Source: a virus. From it: a stretch of 61,344 nt of DNA. Shown here piece by piece: positions 31,590-39,761 of the stretch (position 1 is its first letter; every line of letters starts with the position of its first letter). Position numbers and translations under genes: made by a program. The stretch spans positions 1 through 61,344 of IMG/VR virus record IMGVR_UViG_3300033153_010600, one strand, 5' to 3'. The notes under the pieces were generated by a model that was not told where the DNA came from, searched no databases, and saw only the letters and a program-made list of their open reading frames with translations.

Positions 31590-33251
31590 GTGAAGCGCGA
31601 CTGCGGACACGACAGTCCGTCGGGCCTGACTTGCAAGTGCGGGATGACATGGTGCCCTGACTGTTACGACAAGCACATTTGCCCCGAACCACTTCCCCCG
31701 CTGTGGCCGACGCAGGAGCGCGGCATACAGGCGATCCGCAATGCGTTCAGAGCAGGGCACCGACGAATACTCGTGACGGCTCCCTGCGGGGCCGGCAAGA
31801 CGCTTATGATGGCCATGATTGCCCGCGGCGTGCAGGAGAAGTCTCGCCGGGCGATCATCTACAGCAACCGCCGCATGCTCACAACGCAGACGAGCCGCAA
31901 GCTGCACCAAGCCGGCGTGGACCACGGCATGTTTCTCTCCGGCGAGCGGATGGCGTTCTTGCGGGACGTGCAGGTCGCCAGTATCCAGACGGTACACTCG
32001 TGGCTGAAGCGCAAGAAGATCGAGCTGCACCCGGCTGACGCTATAATGATAGACGAACCCCATGCGCAAAAAGGCGAAATGATGCGGTCGCTGATGGCCC
32101 AGCACCTAGAGCAGGGGGCCGTCATCATAGGCTTCACAGCAACGCCGGTCGACTTGGGGGGATACTACGACGTGCTGGTGGAGGCGGGCACGAAGCAGGA
32201 TCTCCGCGAGATCGGGGCGCTGGTGCCGGCCCGCACGTTCGGACCCGACGAGCCGGACCTGCGGCACGTCGGTATCGACAAGCTGGTCTATACGGTCGGC
32301 GAGCAGACGGAGGCAATCATCCGGCCGAAGGTGTTCGGCCGGATATGGGATAACTGGTCGCGGCTACAGAGGGATCTTTTTGGTGTGTTGAACCTACAGC
32401 AGGACGCCCGGCCGACGGTGCTTTTCGCCCCAGGCGTGCCGCACTCACGGTGGTTCGCGGAGCGGTTTGAACACCGTGGAGTCGCTGCCGCCCATATCGA
32501 CGCAACGACGCCCGACGACGAGCGGGCAGAGATCGAAGAGGGGTCGCGGGATGGACGCATCAAAGTCGTATGCAACCGATTCTTGCTACGGGAAGGGATT
32601 GATTGGCCCTGGATCGAACACATGATCCTTGCATGCGTGATGGGGTCAATCCAGACATGGGTGCAGGCTACCGGCCGGGGGCTGCGCGCGTGCCCGGATG
32701 TAGGCAAGCAGTTCGTAATCGTGCAAGATCACGGCGGCCATTGGCATCGCCACGGCGACATCAACGACGACATCGACTGGGTGCTCAGCGACACGTCGGT
32801 TGACGTGCATCGCAAGCGGCGGGAGGCCGTCCAGTCCGGCGAAGTCAAAGAAGACTTCCGATGCCCGCAGTGCGGCGAGATCATCAAGCCGTACGACCTC
32901 CAGCACTTCGGCGGCTGCCCGCATTGCGGCAAGAAATTCAAGCGGTCGGTCCGCGAGGTTGTCCAGGTGGACGGCACGCTCAAGCGAATGTACGGGCCGG
33001 CGAGGCCCCGTAGGCGCAAGCACCCGGTCAAGATGGATTCGGAGAAGCTGTGGGACAAGTGTTTCTGGGGCAGCATGCGGGCAAAGCGGAAGATGACGTT
33101 GGAGCAGACGAAGATGTGGTTCTATTCGGAGCGGCACAAGCGGGGCATGGGCGACGCCCAGCCGCCCTACGGGGCGTGGAACTGCCCGGAACAGGGGAGT
33201 ATCGACTGGACGCGGTACGTGCGTGAGGTGTACGCGAAGTACGTCAAATAG
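31590..33251 (+). CDS. SF2 (DEAD/DEAH-type) helicase with zinc fingers, 553 aa
   Basis: An N-terminal cysteine-rich CKCGMTWCPDC, then Walker A APCGAGKTLM (about residues 66–75), motif II MIDEPH, motif III GFTATP, and later QATGRGLRAC (motif VI). The C-terminus has CPQCG...CPHCGKKF, a second ribbon. An ATP-driven DNA or RNA unwinding enzyme, probably for replication or recombination together with the downstream exonuclease and RecT. GTG 31590 is start, 7 nt after GGCAAAGGA. Confidence 0.85.
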   Translation: MKRDCGHDSPSGLTCKCGMTWCPDCYDKHICPEPLPPLWPTQERGIQAIRNAFRAGHRRILVTAPCGAGKTLMMAMIARGVQEKSRRAIIYSNRRMLTTQTSRKLHQAGVDHGMFLSGERMAFLRDVQVASIQTVHSWLKRKKIELHPADAIMIDEPHAQKGEMMRSLMAQHLEQGAVIIGFTATPVDLGGYYDVLVEAGTKQDLREIGALVPARTFGPDEPDLRHVGIDKLVYTVGEQTEAIIRPKVFGRIWDNWSRLQRDLFGVLNLQQDARPTVLFAPGVPHSRWFAERFEHRGVAAAHIDATTPDDERAEIEEGSRDGRIKVVCNRFLLREGIDWPWIEHMILACVMGSIQTWVQATGRGLRACPDVGKQFVIVQDHGGHWHRHGDINDDIDWVLSDTSVDVHRKRREAVQSGEVKEDFRCPQCGEIIKPYDLQHFGGCPHCGKKFKRSVREVVQVDGTLKRMYGPARPRRRKHPVKMDSEKLWDKCFWGSMRAKRKMTLEQTKMWFYSERHKRGMGDAQPPYGAWNCPEQGSIDWTRYVREVYAKYVK

Positions 33252-33272
33252 AAGGTATAATGGAGAGCAGCT

Positions 33273-33491
33273 GTGAGATACACGCTGTGGTTCCTGTCGT
33301 TGTTCATTGCCAGCATAGCTAGTTTCTGCGGCCTTATTTGCGCCTGGGCAGTAGCGGCCAACCTGGGCGGCTGGTGGTTGGTGGGAGCGTTGGCATGCCC
33401 GAACATTGCTATAATTGTCTTGTTGGGTCACATGCTGCAAGCCCGGCCGAATCGGCGTTGTCCAACGGGTTGCTCCCGTGACAACGGCTGA
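33273..33491 (+). CDS. Small membrane protein, 72 aa
   Basis: GTG 33273 behind GGAGAGCAGCT. Two hydrophobic helices (FLSLFIASIASFCGLICAW and LVGALACPNIAIIVLL) with a short polar tail. Its stop lies inside a full 36-nt repeat (33478–33513), so the repeat forms the junction to the next gene. Confidence 0.55.
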   Translation: MRYTLWFLSLFIASIASFCGLICAWAVAANLGGWWLVGALACPNIAIIVLLGHMLQARPNRRCPTGCSRDNG

Positions 33492-33513
33492 AATTCGAGA
33501 AGTGTGTTGCGAG
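33478..33513 (+). repeat. Solitary full 36-nt array repeat
   Basis: Identical in form to array repeats (GTGACAACGGCTGAAATTCG then AGAAGTGTGTTGCGAG), 8 nt before the exonuclease ATG at 33522. It forms the 5' leader of that gene. Confidence 0.8.
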
Positions 33514-33521
33514 CGAATGAG

Positions 33522-34529
33522 ATGACAACCGAATTGCTGACAACCGATCCGCCTCCCGGCCCGGGCGTTTACCCCGGCGTGCCTATGCGGGAGTACATGG
33601 CGTGGCCGTACATGAACGCCTCGACGCTCGTCCAGGCGTTCCCCGGCGGCGACCGCGAGATGATGTCGATGGCCCGGCTCAAGGCCGCGATCGACGGCCG
33701 GCTGCCCGGGCCGAGCGCCGCGATGTTGTTGGGGCAGGCGATCCACATGCGGCTTCTTGAGCCCGACAAGTTCGCGGCCACCTACGTCGTGGCCCAGCCT
33801 TGCGGGGCGACGATCCAGTCCAAGTCGTCCAAGAACTACGGCAAGCTGTGCGGGCGTATCGGCGATACGATGTACCGCGACGGTGAAGGGACGTGGTTCT
33901 GCTCGATGCACAATCCGGGCGGGCTGGAGCCGGAGGAAGACTTCCTGGACCCGGACACGGCCGCCGCAATCGAGGAGATCGTGGCCGTGATCGCCAAACG
34001 GAAGGTGGTCCAACTCCTCAAGGCGTTCGGTGGCTGCGAGGTGAGCTACGTCTGGGACCAGGCGGTGGAGTTCGCCGTTGGCGACGAGAGGCACGAGACG
34101 GTCGTGCGGATAAAGTGCCGCGTCGACAAGGACCTGACGGATTTGCCCCAACAGTACCCGAAGCTCCGGCCGCTGTTCGTGGACCTGAAGAAGGTGGGCC
34201 GCGACAGGTGGACCGACCGCAAAGTTCTCACGGCCGTCCACGACTACTGCTACGACATCAAGGCCGCGCTCTACCTAGACGGCGCAAGGGCCGTCGACGG
34301 CATCGAGCGGCAGTGGATATGGCTGGTCCTGGAGGACACGTATCCCTACCACACGAATGCGGTCGAGGCCCCGTCGGGAATGATCGAAACGGGTAGGGCG
34401 TGGTACAATAAGGTGCTGAGCGAATACGCGAGGTGCGTCTACCTTGCCGAGCAGGACGACTCGTTTCAATGGCCCGTGGCCTGCGAGAAGATACATTTCA
34501 GCCGTGACCCGTGGTGGGAGCCGCCGTGA
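33522..34529 (+). CDS. PD-(D/E)XK exonuclease, RecE/Exo VIII-like, 335 aa
   Basis: The N-terminal MREYMAWPYMNASTLVQAF and the AMLLGQAIHM pattern (conserved His near the active site) resemble exodeoxyribonuclease VIII proteins. Catalytic residues are plausible at RIKCRVDKD, LFVDLKKV and YCYDIKAALYLDG. It degrades one strand to provide ssDNA for the RecT homologue two genes downstream. The central FGGCEVSYVW is also typical. Confidence 0.75.
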   Translation: MTTELLTTDPPPGPGVYPGVPMREYMAWPYMNASTLVQAFPGGDREMMSMARLKAAIDGRLPGPSAAMLLGQAIHMRLLEPDKFAATYVVAQPCGATIQSKSSKNYGKLCGRIGDTMYRDGEGTWFCSMHNPGGLEPEEDFLDPDTAAAIEEIVAVIAKRKVVQLLKAFGGCEVSYVWDQAVEFAVGDERHETVVRIKCRVDKDLTDLPQQYPKLRPLFVDLKKVGRDRWTDRKVLTAVHDYCYDIKAALYLDGARAVDGIERQWIWLVLEDTYPYHTNAVEAPSGMIETGRAWYNKVLSEYARCVYLAEQDDSFQWPVACEKIHFSRDPWWEPP

Positions 34530-34954
34530 TGTATAAACAAGACATAAGAGACGTACTTCGCACGCTGGACAGTCTTGGTTCGGCCGACAGGATAGCAGCC
34601 GCGTTGCGGCAAGCTAGATGTTTTGGCGCGAAGTTTCCGGCGAATCATCCATTGGTCTACGCGCTAATCGAATACTATCCATGGGGGCTAGATGTATTTC
34701 CTAAGACGCGCGGGCCTTACGGCGAGTCGTCGAAACCGGACTGCGGAATACTGCTAAGTGACGGCATCGAAGGAGACGAGTGGCTGGACTGTAACGTGTG
34801 GCAGCATCTGAGCGAATTTATGGAAGTATTCGCGTCCACCGAATGCTACGACTTCCTGCTGCGAACGCCGTGCAATCATACCAAGGAATACCTGCGCACG
34901 GATTGGCATAGCATCGTAGGTATAATGAATAGTAAGGAAATACTACATACCTGA
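34529..34954 (+). CDS. Hypothetical protein, 141 aa
   Basis: ATG overlaps the stop of the exonuclease (GTGATG). Starts MYKQDIRDVLRTLDSLGSAD; no domain recognised. It is less GC-rich than its neighbours at third positions, so it may be a later insertion between the exonuclease and recT. Confidence 0.55.
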   Translation: MYKQDIRDVLRTLDSLGSADRIAAALRQARCFGAKFPANHPLVYALIEYYPWGLDVFPKTRGPYGESSKPDCGILLSDGIEGDEWLDCNVWQHLSEFMEVFASTECYDFLLRTPCNHTKEYLRTDWHSIVGIMNSKEILHT

Positions 34955-34988
34955 GCACACAAACATCTATGTTGTGGGAGCCGCCGCA

Positions 34989-35807
34989 ATGAGAACCCGA
35001 TCGAGCGGGCTGATGTTGCCCGATCCGAAGAACGACATGGCCAAGTGCGTGACGGAGAACATTGACGGAGTGCTGTCGGTGCTCCGCGACGCGACGGACC
35101 GGCAGCGGTTCGCCTCGTCTGTTGTGATCGCCGCCAACTCGCTCAAGGCGCATTCGTGCCGGCCGGAGTCCGTGGTGATCGCATCTCTGCATGCCGCGAT
35201 GATTGGGCTGGTGCCCGGCCCGGCCGTTCGGCACTGCTACTTTATCCCTCGCAAGCTGCGGAGGGCGGACACCCTGGCCACGTGCCAGCTTGAGGTGGGC
35301 TACCAAGGCTACCTGCATCTCGTCTACGGATGCCGCTACCTCAAAGGCGTCTACTGCGATTGGGTGCTGCGGGGGGAAGAATTCCGACACGGGATGATTG
35401 GGGGCGTGCCGACCATCGAGCACGAGCCGGCCCCGGACCGGGACGACACGGCGGAGGCGCTGCGCAAGACGATGATCGGCGCGTACTGCTACTGGGAGAC
35501 GACGACGGGGTTCGGCAGCCATCGCTATCTGACGCGGAAGCAGATCGACGTGGTAGAGTCGTGCGGCGGCCCTGTCTGGAAGAGCCGCTTCTACGGCGAA
35601 ATGGTGCTCAAGACCCCGCTGCGCCGTGCGGCGAAATGGTGGAACCTCACGGAGCCGCTGTCGATGGCGCTGACGTTGGACGACCAGTTGGAGGCGGGCG
35701 AAGAGCAGAACATAGGGGCTGCGCTGCCGGCGATTTCGCCGGCCGGCGAGGAGCCTGTGGACCTTGACGACATGACCGGAGAGCCCGCCGATGCCGCCAC
35801 CGAATGA
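34989..35807 (+). CDS. recT: RecT-family ssDNA-annealing protein, 272 aa
   Basis: Typical RecT features: ESVVIASLHAAMIGLVPGPAV, CYFIPRK, TCQLEVGYQGYLHLVY, then WVLRGEEF and KTMIGAYCYWET, with KTPLRRAAKWW near the end. Binds and anneals single strands in phage recombination with the RecE-like nuclease upstream. The acidic C-terminal tail is variable as in the family. Start ATG 34989 chosen over the in-frame GTG 34974. Confidence 0.85.
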   Translation: MRTRSSGLMLPDPKNDMAKCVTENIDGVLSVLRDATDRQRFASSVVIAANSLKAHSCRPESVVIASLHAAMIGLVPGPAVRHCYFIPRKLRRADTLATCQLEVGYQGYLHLVYGCRYLKGVYCDWVLRGEEFRHGMIGGVPTIEHEPAPDRDDTAEALRKTMIGAYCYWETTTGFGSHRYLTRKQIDVVESCGGPVWKSRFYGEMVLKTPLRRAAKWWNLTEPLSMALTLDDQLEAGEEQNIGAALPAISPAGEEPVDLDDMTGEPADAATE

Positions 35808-36009
35808 GTGGGACGCAGACGATACCACCCTGGAGGTTATGGAGGGCCGGATAGACGGCAGGCTGATCGTCATCCTGAAGATCGTCGGGCCAGACATGCG
35901 ACACTTCCTGGTATTTGACGATGCTGCCGAGCTGGGGATGTTTGCCCAGGCGATGGGCCTCGCCGCCCGGAAGATGGCGGAGGGAAACAATGGGCAGACG
36001 ACGTATTGA
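35791..36009 (+). CDS. Hypothetical protein, 72 aa
   Basis: Overlaps the end of recT by 17 nt. Starts MPPPNEWDADDTTLEVMEGR; acidic, β then helix, ending near GNNGQTTY. It is co-transcribed with recT. Function unknown. Confidence 0.55.
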   Translation: MPPPNEWDADDTTLEVMEGRIDGRLIVILKIVGPDMRHFLVFDDAAELGMFAQAMGLAARKMAEGNNGQTTY

Positions 36010-36080
36010 GATTTCAGTCGGGCAACGGAGGGGAGACCTTGTGCCTAATTGAATAGGCGGAACGCTTCGGATTGATGCAG

Positions 36081-36153
36081 TATAATAGGGAGAGTTGTAG
36101 ATGCGTCAACCCCGGTAGGCGTTTCTGCTGAGATCTGAGAAGTGTGTTGCGAG
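36081..36153 (+). promoter_or_regulatory. Promoter and handle-bearing leader of the primase
   Basis: TATAAT (36081–36086), then GTCAACCCCGGTAGGCG, which recurs in the leader at 38179 as GTCAACCCCGGCAGGCG, then GCTGAGATCTGAGAAG leading into a handle (36139–36153). The primase ATG is 66 nt further on. Confidence 0.55.
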
Positions 36154-36218
36154 CGAGAGCGGCTGAATCGCGGATGGCCGATTTAGCAGGCGCTTACCAA
36201 GCCGATAGGAGAACCATT

Positions 36219-37092
36219 ATGAGCAGATCGCAATGGGTCCGCGTCAGTCGACGCGAGCCTTGTCCGGTCTGTCATCCACAAGCCGGACTGGTGCCTTGTA
36301 ACTGGTCCTGAAGGATGTCGTACGGCCGTGATATGCGCCCGCGTCGAGAGCCCCAAGCGCTGCGGCGAGGCTGGCTGGCTCCACAAGCTGCGGGATGACT
36401 GGCGGAATTCGCCCCCGCCCAGACTCGATCCGAAGCCGGAGCGGCCAGAGCCGAAGCGGGACTTCGCGGCGTTCGCGGAGCTGTGCACGACACAGTTGCA
36501 CCGAGACGCCCTGGGGGCGTTTGCCGGGAAGATGGGGCTAAGCGTCGGCTCGCTCGTGCGGCTGGGGCTCGGCTGGTCGCTGGAACATAAGGCGTTCACG
36601 TTCCCAATGCGGCGGGGCTCCGACGGCAAGGTGGTGGGCATCCGGCTGCGTCTACGCAGCGGCCGGAAGCTGGCGGTCAAAGGCGGGAGGGAGGGGCTGT
36701 TTGTGCCGTCGGACACGCCGCGGACTGGCGAGCTGTACCTGCCGGAGGGGCCGACGGACACGGCGGCGCTGCTGGACATCGGCTGCGAGGCGGTAGGGCG
36801 GCCGAGTTGCAACGGCGGCATCCAACACATACTGTCGTTCATCGCGCGGTCGAAGTACGCCGGCATCTGCGTTGTGGCGGACGCGGACGCGCCGGGCCAG
36901 CAGTGGGCGAAGGTGTTGGCGGAAAAGCTGCTACCGTACGCCCCCCGGGTGTGGATCGTCACGCCGCCTGACGGACACAAGGACGTGAGAGACTGGGTGC
37001 GGGGGGGAGCGACAAAACGCAACATTGACGGCGCAGCCGTGCCGCAAGAAACTCGCAACACACTTCTTAGCACAAATGCATTGTACCATTAG
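36219..37092 (+). pseudogene. Toprim-domain primase, apparently frameshifted near the zinc ribbon
   Basis: ATG 36219 behind AGGAG gives MSRSQWVRVSRREPCPVCH. One nucleotide out of frame comes HKPDWCLVTGPEGCR...ICARVES, the natural continuation of a primase zinc ribbon. From there the frame is open to 37092: FTFPMRRGSDGKVVGIRLRL, LYLPEGPTDTAALL (Toprim Glu), CVVADADAPGQQWA (Toprim DxD). If the shift is not a sequencing error, translation may begin at GTG 36328. The 3' end overlaps an antisense promoter–handle (37052–37085). Confidence 0.7.
37052..37090 (-). promoter_or_regulatory. Promoter–handle element antisense to the primase end
   Basis: Minus strand: TGGTACAATGCATTTGTGCT then AAGAAGTGTGTTGCGAG. 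TACAAT at 37085–37080 and handle 37066–37052. It lies in the codons ETRNTLLSTNALYH. Confidence 0.6.
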
Positions 37093-37122
37093 AGGCAGGA
37101 TGCGGCAATACAGGATAACCGA

Positions 37123-37530
37123 ATGAGCCGGCAGAAACGCATAGCGAAGGCACACCGCGAACTGTACGCCGCAATACCCGAGGTGAAAGGATGCACGCAC
37201 TGCGGCGAGTGCTGCGGGCCGGTGGTATGGTCGGCGTGGGAATGGTCGCGGGTGGAGCACCGCAAGCCGACCGAGCAGGACGCCCGGCTGCTGCGGTGCC
37301 CGTACTATCGGGCGAAGATATGCGACTGCTACGAGAATCGGCCGTTTCTGTGCCGGTTGTTCGGTGCCGCGGACAACCTGCGGTGCCCGAACGGAGCGCG
37401 GCCGGATCGGCTGCTTACGGCGGCCGAATCTAATGCCCTGATGGAAAAATACCTGACGCTGTGCAAACAGTCCGACGCAGGGGATCTGGTATTGTGCAAG
37501 GGGGAGGCACAACCAAATGAGACCGCATGA
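37123..37530 (+). CDS. YkgJ-like cysteine-cluster protein, 135 aa
   Basis: CTHCGECCGPVVWS is the CxxCxxCC cluster of YkgJ-type (putative zinc- or iron-sulfur-binding) proteins, with CPYYRAKICDCYENRP-FLCRLFG later as in the family. ATG 37123. Function unknown. Stop overlaps the next gene by 14 nt. Confidence 0.7.
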   Translation: MSRQKRIAKAHRELYAAIPEVKGCTHCGECCGPVVWSAWEWSRVEHRKPTEQDARLLRCPYYRAKICDCYENRPFLCRLFGAADNLRCPNGARPDRLLTAAESNALMEKYLTLCKQSDAGDLVLCKGEAQPNETA

Positions 37531-37720
37531 CATACGTATGGGCGCGACGTATCGCGGTCGCGGCAAACGCAAGACGATTCGGACCGTGCTGTATATCGGC
37601 AGCTCTCCGCCGGAGCCGCCTCGCGTCATATACCGCGACTATCGCGGGCGCAGACGCGACACGTCCCTCACGTCGTTTGCGCGCTGGGCGGACGAGGAAG
37701 TTCTAGTGTACGTTGGATAA
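37517..37720 (+). CDS. Small basic β-rich protein, 67 aa
   Basis: MRPHDIRMGATYRGRGKRKT, VLYIGSSPPEPPRVIYRDYR; SH3-like or KOW-like strands with a basic N-terminus. Overlaps the preceding gene. Function unknown. Confidence 0.55.
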   Translation: MRPHDIRMGATYRGRGKRKTIRTVLYIGSSPPEPPRVIYRDYRGRRRDTSLTSFARWADEEVLVYVG

Positions 37721-37759
37721 CCGATTTCAGCGGAGCCGGATTTCTCTGGCGAGTCGAAT

Positions 37760-38183
37760 AGATAGACCGACCCTCCCTGGGCATCCCCGTACATGGTAGC
37801 CGTGATGACGCTCGTTGATTCTAGAAGACGCCCGGCTGTCTGCTTCGATCGGCCGGGACCGGTTCGGGCTTCTGCGACACAGGCTGGCAAGGCCCGTGTA
37901 GACCTACTGACGGCGTTCTGTTTGCCGGATGCCTTTTGGACCGGGACGCGGTCGGCGCGGTTGGATCGACTACCAGCTCGTTGCCCGGGAGAAGCCGCGA
38001 TGTGCGGCACAGAATACCTTTCGGCTGCATCGGCCCTCGGGCGGAGATATGCGCCCGCCGATTTGTATTCCGGCTCTTTTTGTGGGGTGAAAGTGCCGGC
38101 ACGACGTAACCCCTCTTCGAGAATCGGTCTCCGCCGAACTATTCGGCTGAATGTAGTATAATATGGGCTAGTGAACGTGTCAA
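37760..38183 (-). ncRNA. Structured RNA, family copy 2, with consensus promoter
   Basis: On the minus strand TTGACA (38183–38178), 17 bp, TATACT (38160–38155). Downstream, 38098–37978 matches the plus-strand block 13230–13347: CACAAAAAGAG, ACAAATCGGCGGGC, GCCCGAGG and the CCGC/GCGG stem, with loop changes that keep the stems. No convincing ORF is present on either strand across 37721–38263. The 3' end is unknown. Confidence 0.65.
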
Positions 38184-38263
38184 CCCCGGCAGGCGAGTCG
38201 GTCTCCGCCTTTGAGTCCCCCAATCGGCCGTAACCCCCGTGCGGGGGGCGAGCCGGGTTTTTC
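38157..38263 (+). ncRNA. Leader or short RNA ending in a terminator-like hairpin
   Basis: TATAAT (38157–38162) overlaps the divergent minus-strand -10. The transcript contains GTCAACCCCGGCAGGCG, then AACCCCC/GGGGG hairpins and TTTTT (about 38231–38262). A full array repeat follows at once (38264–38299). It could be an attenuated leader for the membrane protein gene. Confidence 0.5.
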
Positions 38264-38299
38264 ATGGCAACGGCTGAAATCCAAGAAGTGTATAGCGAG
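38264..38299 (+). repeat. Solitary array repeat, start-codon variant
   Basis: ATGGCAACGGCTGAAATCCA then AGAAGTGTATAGCGAG. The usual GTGAC is ATGGC, so the repeat could itself open a reading frame (MATAEIQEV) in frame with the gene at 38321. Confidence 0.65.
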
Positions 38300-38320
38300 C
38301 AAAAGCGAAAGGACAATCGA

Positions 38321-38764
38321 ATGGCCGAAAAAGCACCTGAAGAGCGTTTGTGGGGCTGCATAGTACAAATCATGCTGATGGCGTTTTTCATCTATATCAT
38401 AGGCGTTCTTCTTGCGGCCCTGTTTAAGTCCGCGTCTATGCCGGACGTTACGCCGTCGTACAGGCCGCCTGCCACGCCGTCTTGGGACGACATGTATTCG
38501 TCGCCGGGGCCGTCGCGCAGCAGCGGTGCGACGACTGTCTCGACGTGTACTCTGGCCCCGTCGGCCTCGGCCTACAGGCAGGCCACCGACGCGGCGGCAC
38601 ACGGCAACGGGCTCGGCGTGGCGGCGACCGGCACGGTGATCCTGGAGAGCGGCACGCGGGTCAGGGTGCTCGGCTCGGGCGGGTTCATGCTGAAGCGGGT
38701 GGCCGTGCTGAGCGGACCCTATGCCGGAAAGACGGGCGTGGTTGCGTCGGAAAAAATCCGCTGA
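38321..38764 (+). CDS. Membrane-anchored protein with SH3/KOW-like C-terminus, 147 aa
   Basis: ATG 38321 behind GAAAGGAC. One transmembrane helix (GCIVQIMLMAFFIYIIGVLL) near the N-terminus, a Pro/Ser-rich linker, and a C-terminal β segment (GTVILESGTRVRVLGSG, then VLSGPYAGKTGVV) resembling KOW/SH3 repeats. It lies directly before the tracr-like RNA and the array. Function unknown. Confidence 0.55.
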   Translation: MAEKAPEERLWGCIVQIMLMAFFIYIIGVLLAALFKSASMPDVTPSYRPPATPSWDDMYSSPGPSRSSGATTVSTCTLAPSASAYRQATDAAAHGNGLGVAATGTVILESGTRVRVLGSGGFMLKRVAVLSGPYAGKTGVVASEKIR

Positions 38765-38771
38765 GATATGG

Positions 38772-39012
38772 TATAATAGAAATCAACGGGGTCCTCGCAG
38801 CCCCAATGAGAGGCGAGAAGTACCATGACACCCAAACGGCAATCACGGCGCATCCGTCCCCGATCATGTGCAAGCATGACGGGTGACGGTCGCCGGCTGA
38901 GCGGGTCCGGGCAACTCTCGCTGAAGGCTCCTGAAACAGGCCGGATATGCCGTGAGCCCGGCCGACACACTTCGCCTGGTGCGGTGATTCATCGCCGCAC
39001 CAGGTTTTTATT
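38772..39012 (+). ncRNA. Candidate tracrRNA-like RNA at the head of the array
   Basis: TGGTATAAT (extended -10, 38770–38777) predicts a start near 38784. The unit ends in a 10-bp stem CCTGGTGCGG/CCGCACCAGG (38975–39004) followed by TTTTTATT, a strong intrinsic terminator. Just before it, CGACACACTTC (38963–38973) can pair over 11 bp (one G·U) with GAAGTGTGTTG of every repeat and solo handle. An 83-aa frame exists across it but looks unlike a protein. The array begins 2 nt after the terminator. This is the arrangement expected of a tracrRNA for a type V-like effector (inference). Confidence 0.6.
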
Positions 39013-39013
39013 C

Positions 39014-39183
39014 TGGCTGAAATTCAAGAAGTGTGTTGCGAGGCACGGGGCGACCTGGACACGTCACACCTCGTGACGACGGCTGAAATCTGAGAAGTGT
39101 GTTGCGAGACCGAATCTCACCGTAGAGAAGAGCCTCTTTATAGGGTGGCGACAACGGCTGAAATCTGAGAAGTGTGTTGCGAG
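39014..39183 (+). CRISPR. Array block I: 3 repeats, 2 spacers
   Basis: Repeats at 39014–39042 (5'-truncated), 39073–39108 and 39148–39183, with spacers of 30 and 39 nt. The last repeat serves as the 5' leader of the coiled-coil gene at 39219. Confidence 0.8.
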
Positions 39184-39218
39184 CGAGCAAACAAAAACGA
39201 AAGGGAAAGGAGAACGAC

Positions 39219-39761
39219 ATGGCGACTACAAGACAAGCGTTGTTGGAGCTGAAGAGGCTGGCGGCATCGGCCGCCGACAACCTGTACCGCCGCATCGAGC
39301 TGTCGGCGCAGGTGATGAGCGACCTGGACTGGATTGCCCGCGAGCACGGCGGTTCCGACTTGAAGGCCCAAGACACGTTGCAGGATCAGTTCTTCAGGGA
39401 CCTTGGCGGGTTCATCTCCCTCGGCAAGCTGATTGCGATGTTTCGCAACGTGCCGCAGGAGACGTGGGCCGAGCTGAAGTACGACGTGGCGGCCGTCGAA
39501 GTCGTCTACGACGACCAGGCCATCGAGAAGACGGAGAAGGGGACCAAGACCGCCTGGAAGCCCATTGCGGAGGAGAGGGGCGAAAAGATCGAACGCCTTC
39601 AGCGGCAGATGTCTCAGGTCAACGAGCTGGCCGATAAGCAGCGTTCGGAAATCGACGTGCTGCGGGCGAAGGTTGAAGAGCTGACCCGCGAGAACGAGCG
39701 TCTTCGGGGGCGCGTCGAGGAGCTTCAACGACTGCTCGATAGGCAGGTCGTGCAAGTGTGA
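39219..39761 (+). CDS. Coiled-coil protein encoded within the array locus, 180 aa
   Basis: ATG 39219 behind AAAGGAGAACGAC. The N-terminal half is helical (QALLELKRLAASAADNLYRR, DQFFRDLGGFISLGKLIAMF) with no known family. The C-terminal third is a long leucine-zipper-like coil (VEELTRENERLRGRVEELQR). It is flanked by array repeats on both sides and its stop codon lies in a shortened repeat. It may be an accessory or dimerising factor of the RNA-guided system, judged only from location. Confidence 0.65.
   Translation: MATTRQALLELKRLAASAADNLYRRIELSAQVMSDLDWIAREHGGSDLKAQDTLQDQFFRDLGGFISLGKLIAMFRNVPQETWAELKYDVAAVEVVYDDQAIEKTEKGTKTAWKPIAEERGEKIERLQRQMSQVNELADKQRSEIDVLRAKVEELTRENERLRGRVEELQRLLDRQVVQV

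Noticed and set aside
38825-39076. 83-aa ORF MTPKRQSRRIRPRS across the tracr-like RNA
   Set aside because: Arg/Ser-rich without domain character, and it runs through an intrinsic terminator into a repeat; an RNA gene explains the stretch better, although a short peptide cannot be excluded.
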